Source: Flavobacterium soli DSM 19725
GTDB lineage: Bacteria; Bacteroidota; Bacteroidia; Flavobacteriales; Flavobacteriaceae
Reading direction: 5' to 3'
DNA: 64,000 nucleotides
NCBI RefSeq assembly: GCF_000422705.1
Contig: NZ_AUGO01000006.1
Coordinates: 248,001 to 312,000, forward strand
Below the pieces are notes generated by a model. It ran no database searches and had not been told where the DNA came from. It saw nothing but the letters and a program-made list of their open reading frames with translations. How positions within the stretch are numbered: position 1 is the first letter of the stretch; every line of letters starts with the position of its first letter. The position numbers and the translations under genes are program-made. Of this stretch, positions 53,678-62,267 are shown piece after piece.

Positions 53678-55054
53678 ATGAAACGAATTTATCTGATAGC
53701 AGCCTTAGTCTGCTTTACAGCGAAAGCTTTCTCGCAAGGTTCACCTGATTACGGTTCTGGAATGAAATTCAACCTAAAGGAAGATGGTTCCAAATACCTC
53801 AGGGTTTTAGCTTGGAACCAAGTTTGGCTCCGCTCTAGCCAAATGAATCCCGGAACGATGATTAATGGTGAAGAAGCTTCTTCAAGCACGGACATCGGAA
53901 ACAGACGACTCAGAATTCTTCTTCATGCACAACTTTCGCCACGTTATATGATCGTGACGCATTTCGGAATCAATAATCAGACATTTACAAATGGAGGTGC
54001 GGCTGGAACTACAGGAACAGGAGGATATGGACAAGGAAAAAAACCAGGTTTATTTTTCCACGATGCTTGGAACGAATATGCTTTAGTACTTCCGCAACCC
54101 GACAAAAAATTCAGTCTTTCTGTTGGAGGCGGTTTGCATTATTATATGGGACTTTCACGTATGACGATGTCTTCAACCTTAAACTACTTGGCTATTGATG
54201 CACCCATTTTTAACTGGCCATTAATCGAAAATTCTGATCAATTTGCCCGTCAAGGGGGATTATTCGCTAAAGGAAAATATGGGAAATTTGAATACCGTGT
54301 GAGCTACAACAAACCATTTGCTACTAATTTGACTCCAACAGATGTTCCAACTTCAGATTTGGCTGTTGCTGTTGACAATAGTGGCAACACAAAATGGTCG
54401 AAAGCAGGTTATTTTGAGTACCAATTTTTAGATGTAGAATCAAATGTACTTCCATATAAAGTGGGTTCCTACCTTGGAACAAAAAAAGTTTTCAACGTTG
54501 GGGCTGGTTTCTATAATGCCCCAGATGCAACTAGAACTTCAGTTGCAGGAAATGTTGAAAAACATGACATCACTTTACTTTCTGCCGATGTTTTCGTTGA
54601 TATGCCAATCGGAAAACCCGAAAAGAAAATGGCCATAACGGCTTACAGTGTTTTCTACGATTATGATTTTGGCCCAAATTATTTGAGAAATTTAGGAATC
54701 ATGAATGTGGGAGTTGCAAATCCTGATTTTACTGGATCAACTGCATTGGCTGGAGCCGGAAACCTTCAACCAACAATCGGTTCGGGAAATATCTGGTACA
54801 CCCAAGCGGGAGTTTTGCTTCCAACTTCTCAAGAAAAACCAAAAGTGAGAATCCAACCTTATGGAGCTTTCACCTATAAAGATTTTGATGCTTTGGAACA
54901 ATCGAGCAGTCAGTTTGATATTGGAGCGAATTTTTTCATAGACGGTCATCACGCCAAAATTACTACACAATATTCAACGCGACCTGTTTACACAGCACCC
55001 GACACAAAAACCTCAAAAGGCGAATTTACACTTCAATTGCAAATTTATCTATAA
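53678..55054 (+). CDS. Outer-membrane porin-like beta-barrel protein
   Basis: Exported protein of 458 residues. A signal peptide (KRIYLIAALVCFTAKAFSQ) is followed by alternating aromatic/polar strands typical of outer-membrane barrels, ending in ...GEFTLQLQIYL, a hydrophobic C-terminal strand. RRLRILLHAQLSPRYMIVTHFG, KFSLSVGGGLHYYMGLSRMT and FDIGANFFIDGHHAKITTQY resemble phosphate-porin/OprP-like and DcaP-like barrels. The MFS transporter gene follows after 17 bp, so the pair most likely moves the same small organic acid across the outer and inner membranes. Confidence 0.8.
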   Translation: MKRIYLIAALVCFTAKAFSQGSPDYGSGMKFNLKEDGSKYLRVLAWNQVWLRSSQMNPGTMINGEEASSSTDIGNRRLRILLHAQLSPRYMIVTHFGINNQTFTNGGAAGTTGTGGYGQGKKPGLFFHDAWNEYALVLPQPDKKFSLSVGGGLHYYMGLSRMTMSSTLNYLAIDAPIFNWPLIENSDQFARQGGLFAKGKYGKFEYRVSYNKPFATNLTPTDVPTSDLAVAVDNSGNTKWSKAGYFEYQFLDVESNVLPYKVGSYLGTKKVFNVGAGFYNAPDATRTSVAGNVEKHDITLLSADVFVDMPIGKPEKKMAITAYSVFYDYDFGPNYLRNLGIMNVGVANPDFTGSTALAGAGNLQPTIGSGNIWYTQAGVLLPTSQEKPKVRIQPYGAFTYKDFDALEQSSSQFDIGANFFIDGHHAKITTQYSTRPVYTAPDTKTSKGEFTLQLQIYL

Positions 55055-55071
55055 ACTAAAAACAACTTTAT

Positions 55072-56610
55072 ATGAGTACAACATCTACAAAAGGCATTTG
55101 GAAAGTCATCACGGCTTCCTCACTCGGAACACTGATCGAATGGTATGATTTCTACATTTTTGGAAGTTTAGCCGTAGTAATTTCTACCAAATTCTTTCCA
55201 GCCGATAACCCAACGGCAGCATTTTTATCTACATTGGCAACCTTTGCAGCAGGTTTCGTAGTTCGACCATTTGGAGCCTTATTCTTCGGAAGATTGGGCG
55301 ATTTGATCGGAAGAAAATACACCTTTATGGTAACGCTTTTATTAATGGGAGGTGCTACTTTCCTTATTGGATGTGTTCCTGCCTACGAAACCATTGGTTT
55401 CATGGCACCGCTTTTAGTATTGATCTTGAGGTTATTACAAGGTTTGGCCCTTGGTGGAGAATATGGTGGAGCAGCAACTTATGTAGCCGAACACGCTCCT
55501 AAAGGCGAACGCGGTTATTGGACATCTTGGATTCAGACCACTGCAACTTTCGGATTATTTATTTCATTGATGGTAATCCTTTTAACAAGAAGCGTTTTGA
55601 CTCCAGAGCAATTTGACGAATGGGGTTGGAGAGTACCGTTTTGGGTATCCATCCTAATGGTTTTTGTATCGTATATCATCAGAAAAAAGATGGATGAATC
55701 TCCTGTTTTTGCCAAAGCCAAAGCTGAAGGAAAAACGAGTACAAACCCATTAAAGGAAAGCTTCGGAAACAAATACAACTTAAAATTCGTTTTATTAGCT
55801 TTATTTGGAGCTGCAATGGGACAAGGTGTTGTTTGGTACACAGGACAATTCTACGCAATGAGTTTCCTTAAAACGGTAATGTTTGTAGATTCTTCTCAAG
55901 CAGATGGATTGTTAGGTTTGGCATTGTTATTCGGAACACCATTTTTCTTGTTTTTCGGATGGTTGAGTGATAAAATGGGAAGAAAAGTAATCATGATGGG
56001 AGGGATGCTTCTGGCCATTTTACTATACCGACCAATTTATAAGACAATGTATGAAACTACAGATATCAGTCTGAAAACGGAAATCGTTCAAAACGCAAAA
56101 TTGGTAGCGATTACCAAAGAAAACAGCCATCAACAATTGGATTCCATCTATACAACAACCAAAGAATTTACTGATGGCACAAAATGGCAACAAGTCAAGA
56201 CACTACATTTAGAAAACGGCAATCCAGCTTTAGATGAAAAAGGTGTCGCTAAAGCGGATACAAAAACAACCGTTACCATCAATTCATCTGATAGATGGTC
56301 ATTAATTTGGTTGATTTTTATCCAGGTAATTTTCGTAACGATGGTTTACGGACCAATTGCAGCATTCTTGGTAGAAATGTTCCCAGTAAAAATCAGATAT
56401 ACGTCGATGTCCTTGCCATATCACATCGGAAATGGTATCTTCGGTGGACTTCTTCCGGCAATTTCAACTTATTTTGTAACCAATGCAAAAGAAGGCGGAA
56501 ATCCAGAATTCTACCTAGAAGGGTTGTGGTATCCGATTGTAATTGCAGCCATAAGTTTCTGTATAGGAATGGTGTATTTGAAAAGAAAAAATAATATTGA
56601 AAACGATTAA
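55072..56610 (+). CDS. MFS transporter, metabolite:H+ symporter (MHS) type
   Basis: Inner-membrane proton symporter of 512 residues, 12 helices. MHS features: SSLGTLIEWYDFYIFGSLA in helix 1, RPFGALFFGRLGDLIGRKYTF (the MFS RxGRR-type loop, ~70-90) and GGEYGGAATYVAEHAPKGERGYWTS (the MHS E-Y-G-G block). Relatives such as KgtP, ShiA and ProP carry organic acids or osmolytes. An extra ~80-residue hydrophilic segment between helices 8-9 (about residues 325-405, with KENSHQQLDSIYTTTKEF) is not usual in the family. Expected substrate: a short carboxylate, given the porin, sensor kinase and acs around it; this is inference. Confidence 0.9.
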   Translation: MSTTSTKGIWKVITASSLGTLIEWYDFYIFGSLAVVISTKFFPADNPTAAFLSTLATFAAGFVVRPFGALFFGRLGDLIGRKYTFMVTLLLMGGATFLIGCVPAYETIGFMAPLLVLILRLLQGLALGGEYGGAATYVAEHAPKGERGYWTSWIQTTATFGLFISLMVILLTRSVLTPEQFDEWGWRVPFWVSILMVFVSYIIRKKMDESPVFAKAKAEGKTSTNPLKESFGNKYNLKFVLLALFGAAMGQGVVWYTGQFYAMSFLKTVMFVDSSQADGLLGLALLFGTPFFLFFGWLSDKMGRKVIMMGGMLLAILLYRPIYKTMYETTDISLKTEIVQNAKLVAITKENSHQQLDSIYTTTKEFTDGTKWQQVKTLHLENGNPALDEKGVAKADTKTTVTINSSDRWSLIWLIFIQVIFVTMVYGPIAAFLVEMFPVKIRYTSMSLPYHIGNGIFGGLLPAISTYFVTNAKEGGNPEFYLEGLWYPIVIAAISFCIGMVYLKRKNNIEND

Positions 56611-56621
56611 AAGATAAAAAT

Positions 56622-56846
56622 ATGAATTTAATAAAAAGATTTCTCGGATTAATATGGTTGGCATTAGCCCTTGCCGCAGCTTATTTTTGTATTTTTGAGT
56701 TTGGATACCCAAAATTCGTTTCTGGCAAACAGGAGGATTTGGTTTTTGGAATAATCATTCTTTTTGTCCTGACACCGTTAATTGTTTTAGGACTTGGAAC
56801 CTTCGGATATTTTGCCATAACGGGTGAATACGACGATAAGAAATAA
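56622..56846 (+). CDS. Small two-helix membrane protein, DUF6814-like
   Basis: Protein of 74 residues with two hydrophobic helices (about 8-27 and 41-66) and a short loop (FGYPKFVSGKQED); the end reads YFAITGEYDDKK. I recall a family like this (DUF6814) always beside MHS-type transporters in Bacteroidota. It starts 12 bp after the transporter stop and is probably a transporter accessory subunit. It is followed by a stem-loop. Confidence 0.65.
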   Translation: MNLIKRFLGLIWLALALAAAYFCIFEFGYPKFVSGKQEDLVFGIIILFVLTPLIVLGLGTFGYFAITGEYDDKK

Positions 56847-56867
56847 TAATAGTTTTTAGTTGAAGTT

Positions 56868-56898
56868 ATAGCTCCTGAATTTTCGGGAGCTATGGCTT
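56868..56898 (+). terminator. Hairpin within the module, partial terminator
   Basis: ATAGCTCCTGA (56868-56878) / TCGGGAGCTAT (56883-56893), 11-bp stem with one wobble, 4-nt loop, then GGCTTTTTAT. It lies between the transporter half and the sensor half of the module, so it may uncouple or attenuate the two. Confidence 0.65.
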
Positions 56899-56910
56899 TT
56901 TATAAATCCA

Positions 56911-57105
56911 ATGAAAAAAAGACACGAACAAAAATTAATCATTCTTTCGCTAATATTGATACTTTGCTTCAATATGCCACTGTTGCTCATTTTTGACAGT
57001 GCTACTTCAGTTGGAGGAATGCCATTGGTGTATGTGTATTTTTTCTCGCTTTGGATATTTTCCGTATTAATTTCATTGCTGGTTATAAAAAGATATTATG
57101 AGTAG
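56911..57105 (+). CDS. CbrX-like small membrane protein
   Basis: Peptide of 64 residues with two hydrophobic helices (about 8-26 and 38-60) and a GGMPLVYVYFFSLW motif like DUF3311/CbrX-type small subunits of sodium:solute symporters. Its last 8 bases overlap the start of the symporter-fused kinase gene (ATG at 57098 inside ...ATGAGTAG), so translation is coupled. In Pseudomonas a small CbrX overlaps cbrA in the same way, as I remember; the family link to this one is inference. Confidence 0.65.
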   Translation: MKKRHEQKLIILSLILILCFNMPLLLIFDSATSVGGMPLVYVYFFSLWIFSVLISLLVIKRYYE

Positions 57106-59800
57106 CATAGGTTTATTAATCGTCTTATCCATTTATTTGGCTTTGCTCTTTGTAATTGCACACTGGGCCGAAAAGCGAGGCAATTCAAAATGGACCAATA
57201 ATCCTTATGTTTACACCTTGTCGTTGGCGGTTTATTGCAGTGCCTGGACCTATTACGGAAGCATTGGTGTTGCCGCAAATTCAGGACTGAACTACCTTCC
57301 CATTTATATCGGTCCCATCATCATAATACCAGCTTGGATTATTGTTTTGAGAAAGATCATCCGAATTTCCAAAGTAAATAAAATTTCCAGCATTGCCGAT
57401 TTCATTTCCCTCCGATATGGAAACAGCCGTTTTTTAGGAGCTTTGGTAACTCTGATTTGTATTTTTGGAATTCTGCCTTACATCGCTTTACAGCTAAAAG
57501 CAATCTCTGAAACGTTTCACGTAGTAACGAAAACCTCCTCAAATTCCAATATCTTTAATGATACAACCACTTATGTAGCTATTGCATTAGCCTTATTTGC
57601 TTCCTATTACGGCACTCGTTATGTAGATGCTTCGGAAAAAAGAAAAGGAATCGTAACCGCTGTTGCAATGGAATCCATCCTGAAATTATTCTTTTTTATC
57701 CTGCTAGGAATTTATGTCACTTTTTTTGTCTTTGATGGCTTCGATGATATTTATGCACAAGCAAGTTTGCTCGAAAATTTCAAGGAAAAAAATACAATTG
57801 GCGGACTTCCACAAGCTATAAATTGGTTCTTTTTGTGTGTACTATCGTTGTTTGCCATATTTCTTTTGCCGAGACAATTTCAAATGTCGGTAGTTGAAAA
57901 TAACCGTGAAAGCCACATCAAGACTGCTGTTTGGCTTTTTCCGTTGTATCTTTTATTGTTTAATATTTTTGTGTATCCTGTCGCTTGGGGCGGAAACATT
58001 TTATTTGATGGTCAGAATGCAAATCCTGATACGTATTCCTTATTGATTCCTCAATTTTTTAATAATCAGCTTGTTACGGTTATGGTTTTCCTTGGCGGGT
58101 TTTCGGCAGCTATTTCAATGATTGTAGTTTCCTCTATTGGACTTTCTACCATGCTAAGCAACAATGTCTTGATTCCATATGGTTTTCTGGGAAGATTGCA
58201 GAGTGAAGTCCAAGAAAGCAATACTAAAAAGATTGTAAACATTAGGAAAGTCGGTATTTTTTCACTCATCATTCTATCATATTTTATTTACAGATACTTT
58301 GTTTTAGAATACAATCTCTTTTCAATAGGAATGGTGTCATTTGTCATCATTGCACAACTAGCTCCAGCTTTTTTTGGTGCAATTTTGTGGCGAAGAGGTT
58401 CCCGAAATGGGGCTGTTACTGGAATGATAATTGGATTCATAATTTGCACTTATACTTTATTGATTCCGTATGCCATCGGAATTACAAATTTTGATAGCAA
58501 TTTTATAGCAAATGGCCCTTTTGGAATAGCGCTTTTAAAGCCTTTTCAATTGTTCGGAATTGATTATCTCGATCCGGTTCCACAAGCTTTATTTTGGAGT
58601 ATTTTATTCAATACATTGGCCTATTTAGCTGTTTCTGTAAGCTTCAAGGGAAATTATCGAGAACGAAATTATGCCGAAATGTTCGTTGATATTGACAAAT
58701 ATATTACGATGCACGAAAACGCCTTCATCTGGAAAGGAACAGCTTACACGAGTGATATCCAAAAAGTATTGAATCGATTTTTAGGCGAAGACCGAACAAA
58801 AAGAGCACTTAATCTTTTCCGCTTAAAATATAATGTTGAAAAAACCCAAGAATTAGCCGATGCCCGATTGATAAAATTTGCCGAGAATTTACTGACAGGT
58901 CATATTGGTACGGCTTCCGCCAAAATTTTAATTGCGAGTGTAGTCAAGGAAGAAAAAGTATCACTTCCGGAAGTGCTGAAGATCTTGGAAGAATCAAAGG
59001 AAAATATTATCATCAATAAAAAACTGACCGAAACTTCACGAGAACTGAATACGATCACAGCCCAATTAAAAAAAGCTAATGAAGATTTAATCAGTAAGGA
59101 CAAGCAAAAAGATGAATTTTTGGATACCATTTCACACGAATTGAGAACACCGATTACTGCAATTCGCGCTGCAACCGAAATCCTGCACGATGATGATGAT
59201 GTGCCACACGAAATGAAAAAGCAGTTTCTTCAGAATATCATCACTGAATCTGACCGTTTGAACCGATTGATTTCAAAGATACTAGACCTCGAAAAATTTG
59301 ATTCCGGTAAGCAAAAAATTTATGTGACCAAGAATAATATCTATCACACCATTTCTGAAACATTAAAACAACTCAACCAGCTTATTGAAAATAAAAACAT
59401 CAAGGTGGATCTTGTTTCCGAAAAAAATATAGTGAAAGCATTTTATGACGAAGATAGAATTACGCAAGTCTTAAATAATTTGCTATCAAATGCAATAAAA
59501 TTTTGCCCTGAACAAGACGGAATAATTACTATCTTTATTAAAGAAACGGATCAAATAATAGAGGTTGGAGTAGAAGACAACGGAAAAGGAATTGATGTAA
59601 ACGACTTCGAATCCATATTTGATAAGTTTTATCAATCATCAAACCAAAACATCAGGAAACCTGTCGGAAGTGGATTAGGTTTAGCTATTTGTAAAAAAAT
59701 AATAGAACATCATAGAGGTAAAATTTGGGCTGAAAATATTCCGAAATCAGGAGCACGAATTATATTTACAATTCCAAAATATATTAAAGAGGAACATTAA
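57098..59800 (+). CDS. Sodium:solute symporter-histidine kinase fusion, CbrA-like
   Basis: Sensor kinase of 900 residues. About 13 membrane helices of an SSS (sodium:solute symporter) domain (residues 1-510; WTNNPYVYTLSLAVYCSAWTY near 32-52, TTTYVAIALALFASYYG), a STAC linker domain (about 555-640, ADARLIKFAENLLTGHIGTAS), a coiled coil, HisKA with H680 (DTISHELRTPITAIRA) and HATPase with NLLSNAIKF, DNGKGI and GSGLGLAIC. There is no PAS domain, unlike Pseudomonas CbrA. The transporter-like part probably senses a substrate or flux. A lone receiver gene follows with no gap and the upstream small membrane protein overlaps its start. Confidence 0.95.
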   Translation: MSSIGLLIVLSIYLALLFVIAHWAEKRGNSKWTNNPYVYTLSLAVYCSAWTYYGSIGVAANSGLNYLPIYIGPIIIIPAWIIVLRKIIRISKVNKISSIADFISLRYGNSRFLGALVTLICIFGILPYIALQLKAISETFHVVTKTSSNSNIFNDTTTYVAIALALFASYYGTRYVDASEKRKGIVTAVAMESILKLFFFILLGIYVTFFVFDGFDDIYAQASLLENFKEKNTIGGLPQAINWFFLCVLSLFAIFLLPRQFQMSVVENNRESHIKTAVWLFPLYLLLFNIFVYPVAWGGNILFDGQNANPDTYSLLIPQFFNNQLVTVMVFLGGFSAAISMIVVSSIGLSTMLSNNVLIPYGFLGRLQSEVQESNTKKIVNIRKVGIFSLIILSYFIYRYFVLEYNLFSIGMVSFVIIAQLAPAFFGAILWRRGSRNGAVTGMIIGFIICTYTLLIPYAIGITNFDSNFIANGPFGIALLKPFQLFGIDYLDPVPQALFWSILFNTLAYLAVSVSFKGNYRERNYAEMFVDIDKYITMHENAFIWKGTAYTSDIQKVLNRFLGEDRTKRALNLFRLKYNVEKTQELADARLIKFAENLLTGHIGTASAKILIASVVKEEKVSLPEVLKILEESKENIIINKKLTETSRELNTITAQLKKANEDLISKDKQKDEFLDTISHELRTPITAIRAATEILHDDDDVPHEMKKQFLQNIITESDRLNRLISKILDLEKFDSGKQKIYVTKNNIYHTISETLKQLNQLIENKNIKVDLVSEKNIVKAFYDEDRITQVLNNLLSNAIKFCPEQDGIITIFIKETDQIIEVGVEDNGKGIDVNDFESIFDKFYQSSNQNIRKPVGSGLGLAICKKIIEHHRGKIWAENIPKSGARIIFTIPKYIKEEH

Positions 59801-60166
59801 ATGAAAAAGATATTAATTGTAGACGACGAACCAAATATTGTGATGTCATTGGAATATACTTTTAAGAAAAATAATTTCGAGGTTTATATTGCCCGTGATG
59901 GACAAGAAGCGTTGGATATTCTAGAAAGTTCCCAACCCAATATTATCATACTTGATATAATGATGCCAAATGTTGACGGATACAATACGTTGGAACAAAT
60001 CAAGAAAGATGATCGTTTAAAAGATACTAAAGTCATTTTTCTAACAGCAAAAAACAAGGAAAAAGACATTGAAAAAGGGCTTGCTCTTGGAGCAAACTTA
60101 TATATTACGAAGCCATTTTCTGTAAAAAAATTGGTAGAACAAGTCAATGAATTACTAGAAAATTAA
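59801..60166 (+). CDS. Single-domain response regulator, partner of the symporter kinase
   Basis: Receiver protein of 121 residues: DDEP at 8-11, phosphoacceptor D52 (IILDIMMPNVDG), T in FLTAKNKEKD, K in ITKPFSVKKL. It begins at the base after the kinase stop codon. CbrB of Pseudomonas is a sigma54 activator, but this gene encodes only the receiver, so the output must be a separate protein. The nearest DNA-binding candidate is the IS1-InsA-like protein, with no direct evidence for contact. Confidence 0.94.
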   Translation: MKKILIVDDEPNIVMSLEYTFKKNNFEVYIARDGQEALDILESSQPNIIILDIMMPNVDGYNTLEQIKKDDRLKDTKVIFLTAKNKEKDIEKGLALGANLYITKPFSVKKLVEQVNELLEN

Positions 60167-60263
60167 GGAATATCGTATATACTAATTTAGCATAAATATA
60201 TGAAATAATAACCTAATGTTATTTATATTTACAATATCAATACAATTAAAAAATTAGACGATT

Positions 60264-62171
60264 ATGAGTTACTATCAAGTCAAAAATCTAGAACAATATT
60301 TCAAGCACTATAATAAATCAATTCGCGAGCCTAGAAAATTTTGGGGTAAAATTGCCGAAGAAAATTTCACATGGTACCAACAATGGGACAAAGTGGTAGA
60401 ATTTAATATGGCTGAAGCCGAAATTAGTTGGTTTAGTGGAGCAAAAGTAAACATCGTTAAAAACTGCATTGATAGACATTTGAATAGACGAGGCAATAAA
60501 ACTGCCATCATTTTTGAACCAAATGATCCCAAAGAAGAAGCACAACATATAACATATAATGACTTACACCAACGTGTTTGTAAAATGGCAAACGTATTGA
60601 GAGAACAAGGCATCGAAAAAGGGGATAGGGTTTGCATCTACCTTCCGATGATTCCTGAATTGGCTGTATCGGTGTTAGCCTGTGCCCGAATTGGAGCCAT
60701 ACATTCAGTTGTTTTCGCTGGTTTTTCAGCTTCGGCAGTTGCAACAAGAATCAATGATTCCGATTGTAAAATGGTAATTACTTCTGATGGAGGATATCGT
60801 GGAAACAAGACTATTGATCTGAAAGGAATTATCGACGAAGCTTTAACAACTTGCCCATCCGTTAAGACAGTTTTGGTAGCAAAAAGAATCAATTCCGATG
60901 TGAATATGACTGCAGGAAGAGATCAATGGTTACAGCCTCTTCTGGATGAAGTTTCGGATAATAATGTGGCCGAAATCATGGATGCTGAAGATCCTTTATT
61001 TATACTTTATACTTCTGGTTCTACCGGAAAACCTAAAGGAATGGTACACACAACGGCTGGATATATGGTGTACACAGCTTATACTTTTAAAAACGTTTTC
61101 AATTACGAAGAAAATGATATTTATTGGTGTACAGCTGATATTGGCTGGATTACAGGACATTCCTATATTCTTTACGGACCACTTTTAAATGGAGCGACAA
61201 CCGTCATTTTTGAAGGAGTTCCATCATATCCTGATTTCAGCAGATTTTGGGAAGTTATTGAAAAACATAAAGTTACACAATTTTATACGGCTCCAACCGC
61301 AATTCGTTCATTGGCAAAAGAAAGCCTTGATTTTGTGCAAAGATTTCCTTTAAGTTCTCTAAAAGTGATTGGATCTGTTGGAGAGCCTATCAACGAAGAA
61401 GCTTGGCATTGGTACAACGACCATGTAGGTGGAAAACGCTGTCCATTAGTAGATACTTGGTGGCAAACCGAAACGGGCGGAATCATGATATCACCAATTC
61501 CGTTTGTAACCCCAACAAAACCAACCTATGCAACTTTACCATTACCTGGAATTCAACCTGTTTTGATGGATGAAAAACGTAATGAAATTGAAGGCAATCA
61601 AGTGGTTGGAAGTTTGTGTATCAAATTTCCTTGGCCAGGAATCGCAAGAACCATTTGGGGCGACCATCAAAGGTATAAGGACACATATTTTTCAACTTTT
61701 CCAGGTAAATATTTCACAGGTGATGGGGCTTTGAGAGACGAAGTGGGTTATTATAGAATCACTGGTCGAGTTGATGATGTAGTGATTGTTTCGGGTCATA
61801 ATTTGGGAACTGCTCCAATAGAAGATGCCATCAACGAACATCCAGCTGTTGCGGAATCTGCAATTGTTGGTTTTCCACACGACATCAAAGGAAATGCTTT
61901 ATATGGTTATGTGATTTTGAAAGATACAGGTGAAAGCCGTGACAGGAAAAATCTTTCGAACGAAATCAATCAATTAATATCCAATCAAATTGGGCCAATT
62001 GCAAAACTGGATAAGATTCAGTTTGTATCAGGTTTGCCAAAAACACGTTCAGGGAAAATCATGAGAAGAATTTTGCGTAAGATTGCTGAAGGAGATTTCT
62101 CAAACTTTGGAGATACCACTACTTTATTGAATCCAGAAATTGTAGATGAAATTAAAGAAGGAAGATTGTAA
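60264..62171 (+). CDS. acs: Acetyl-CoA synthetase, AMP-forming
   Basis: Activates acetate to acetyl-CoA through an acetyl-AMP intermediate. 635 residues, as in the family. Motifs: YTSGSTGKPKGMVHT (about 250-264), VGEPINEEAWHWYN, WWQTETGGIMIS (about 399-410), YRITGRVDDVVIVSGHNLG, and the conserved C-terminal lysine K598 in TRSGKIMRRILRK, the residue that in other bacteria is acetylated to switch the enzyme off. It sits just downstream of the symporter-kinase/receiver pair in the same orientation (97-bp gap), suggesting regulation by the sensed substrate, as acs is often so controlled in gamma-proteobacteria. Confidence 0.97.
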   Translation: MSYYQVKNLEQYFKHYNKSIREPRKFWGKIAEENFTWYQQWDKVVEFNMAEAEISWFSGAKVNIVKNCIDRHLNRRGNKTAIIFEPNDPKEEAQHITYNDLHQRVCKMANVLREQGIEKGDRVCIYLPMIPELAVSVLACARIGAIHSVVFAGFSASAVATRINDSDCKMVITSDGGYRGNKTIDLKGIIDEALTTCPSVKTVLVAKRINSDVNMTAGRDQWLQPLLDEVSDNNVAEIMDAEDPLFILYTSGSTGKPKGMVHTTAGYMVYTAYTFKNVFNYEENDIYWCTADIGWITGHSYILYGPLLNGATTVIFEGVPSYPDFSRFWEVIEKHKVTQFYTAPTAIRSLAKESLDFVQRFPLSSLKVIGSVGEPINEEAWHWYNDHVGGKRCPLVDTWWQTETGGIMISPIPFVTPTKPTYATLPLPGIQPVLMDEKRNEIEGNQVVGSLCIKFPWPGIARTIWGDHQRYKDTYFSTFPGKYFTGDGALRDEVGYYRITGRVDDVVIVSGHNLGTAPIEDAINEHPAVAESAIVGFPHDIKGNALYGYVILKDTGESRDRKNLSNEINQLISNQIGPIAKLDKIQFVSGLPKTRSGKIMRRILRKIAEGDFSNFGDTTTLLNPEIVDEIKEGRL

Positions 62172-62193
62172 TTGATCAGTAAAATTTTTATTT

Positions 62194-62226
62194 AAACTGT
62201 CGCATGAATTTATTCTGCGGCAGTTT
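62194..62226 (+). terminator. Hairpin terminator after acs
   Basis: AAACTGTCGCA / TGCGGCAGTTT (one G-T pair), 11-nt loop, T tract. Confidence 0.8.
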
Positions 62227-62267
62227 TTTATTTGATAAAATACATATATTAGCAAAAAATACTATCA

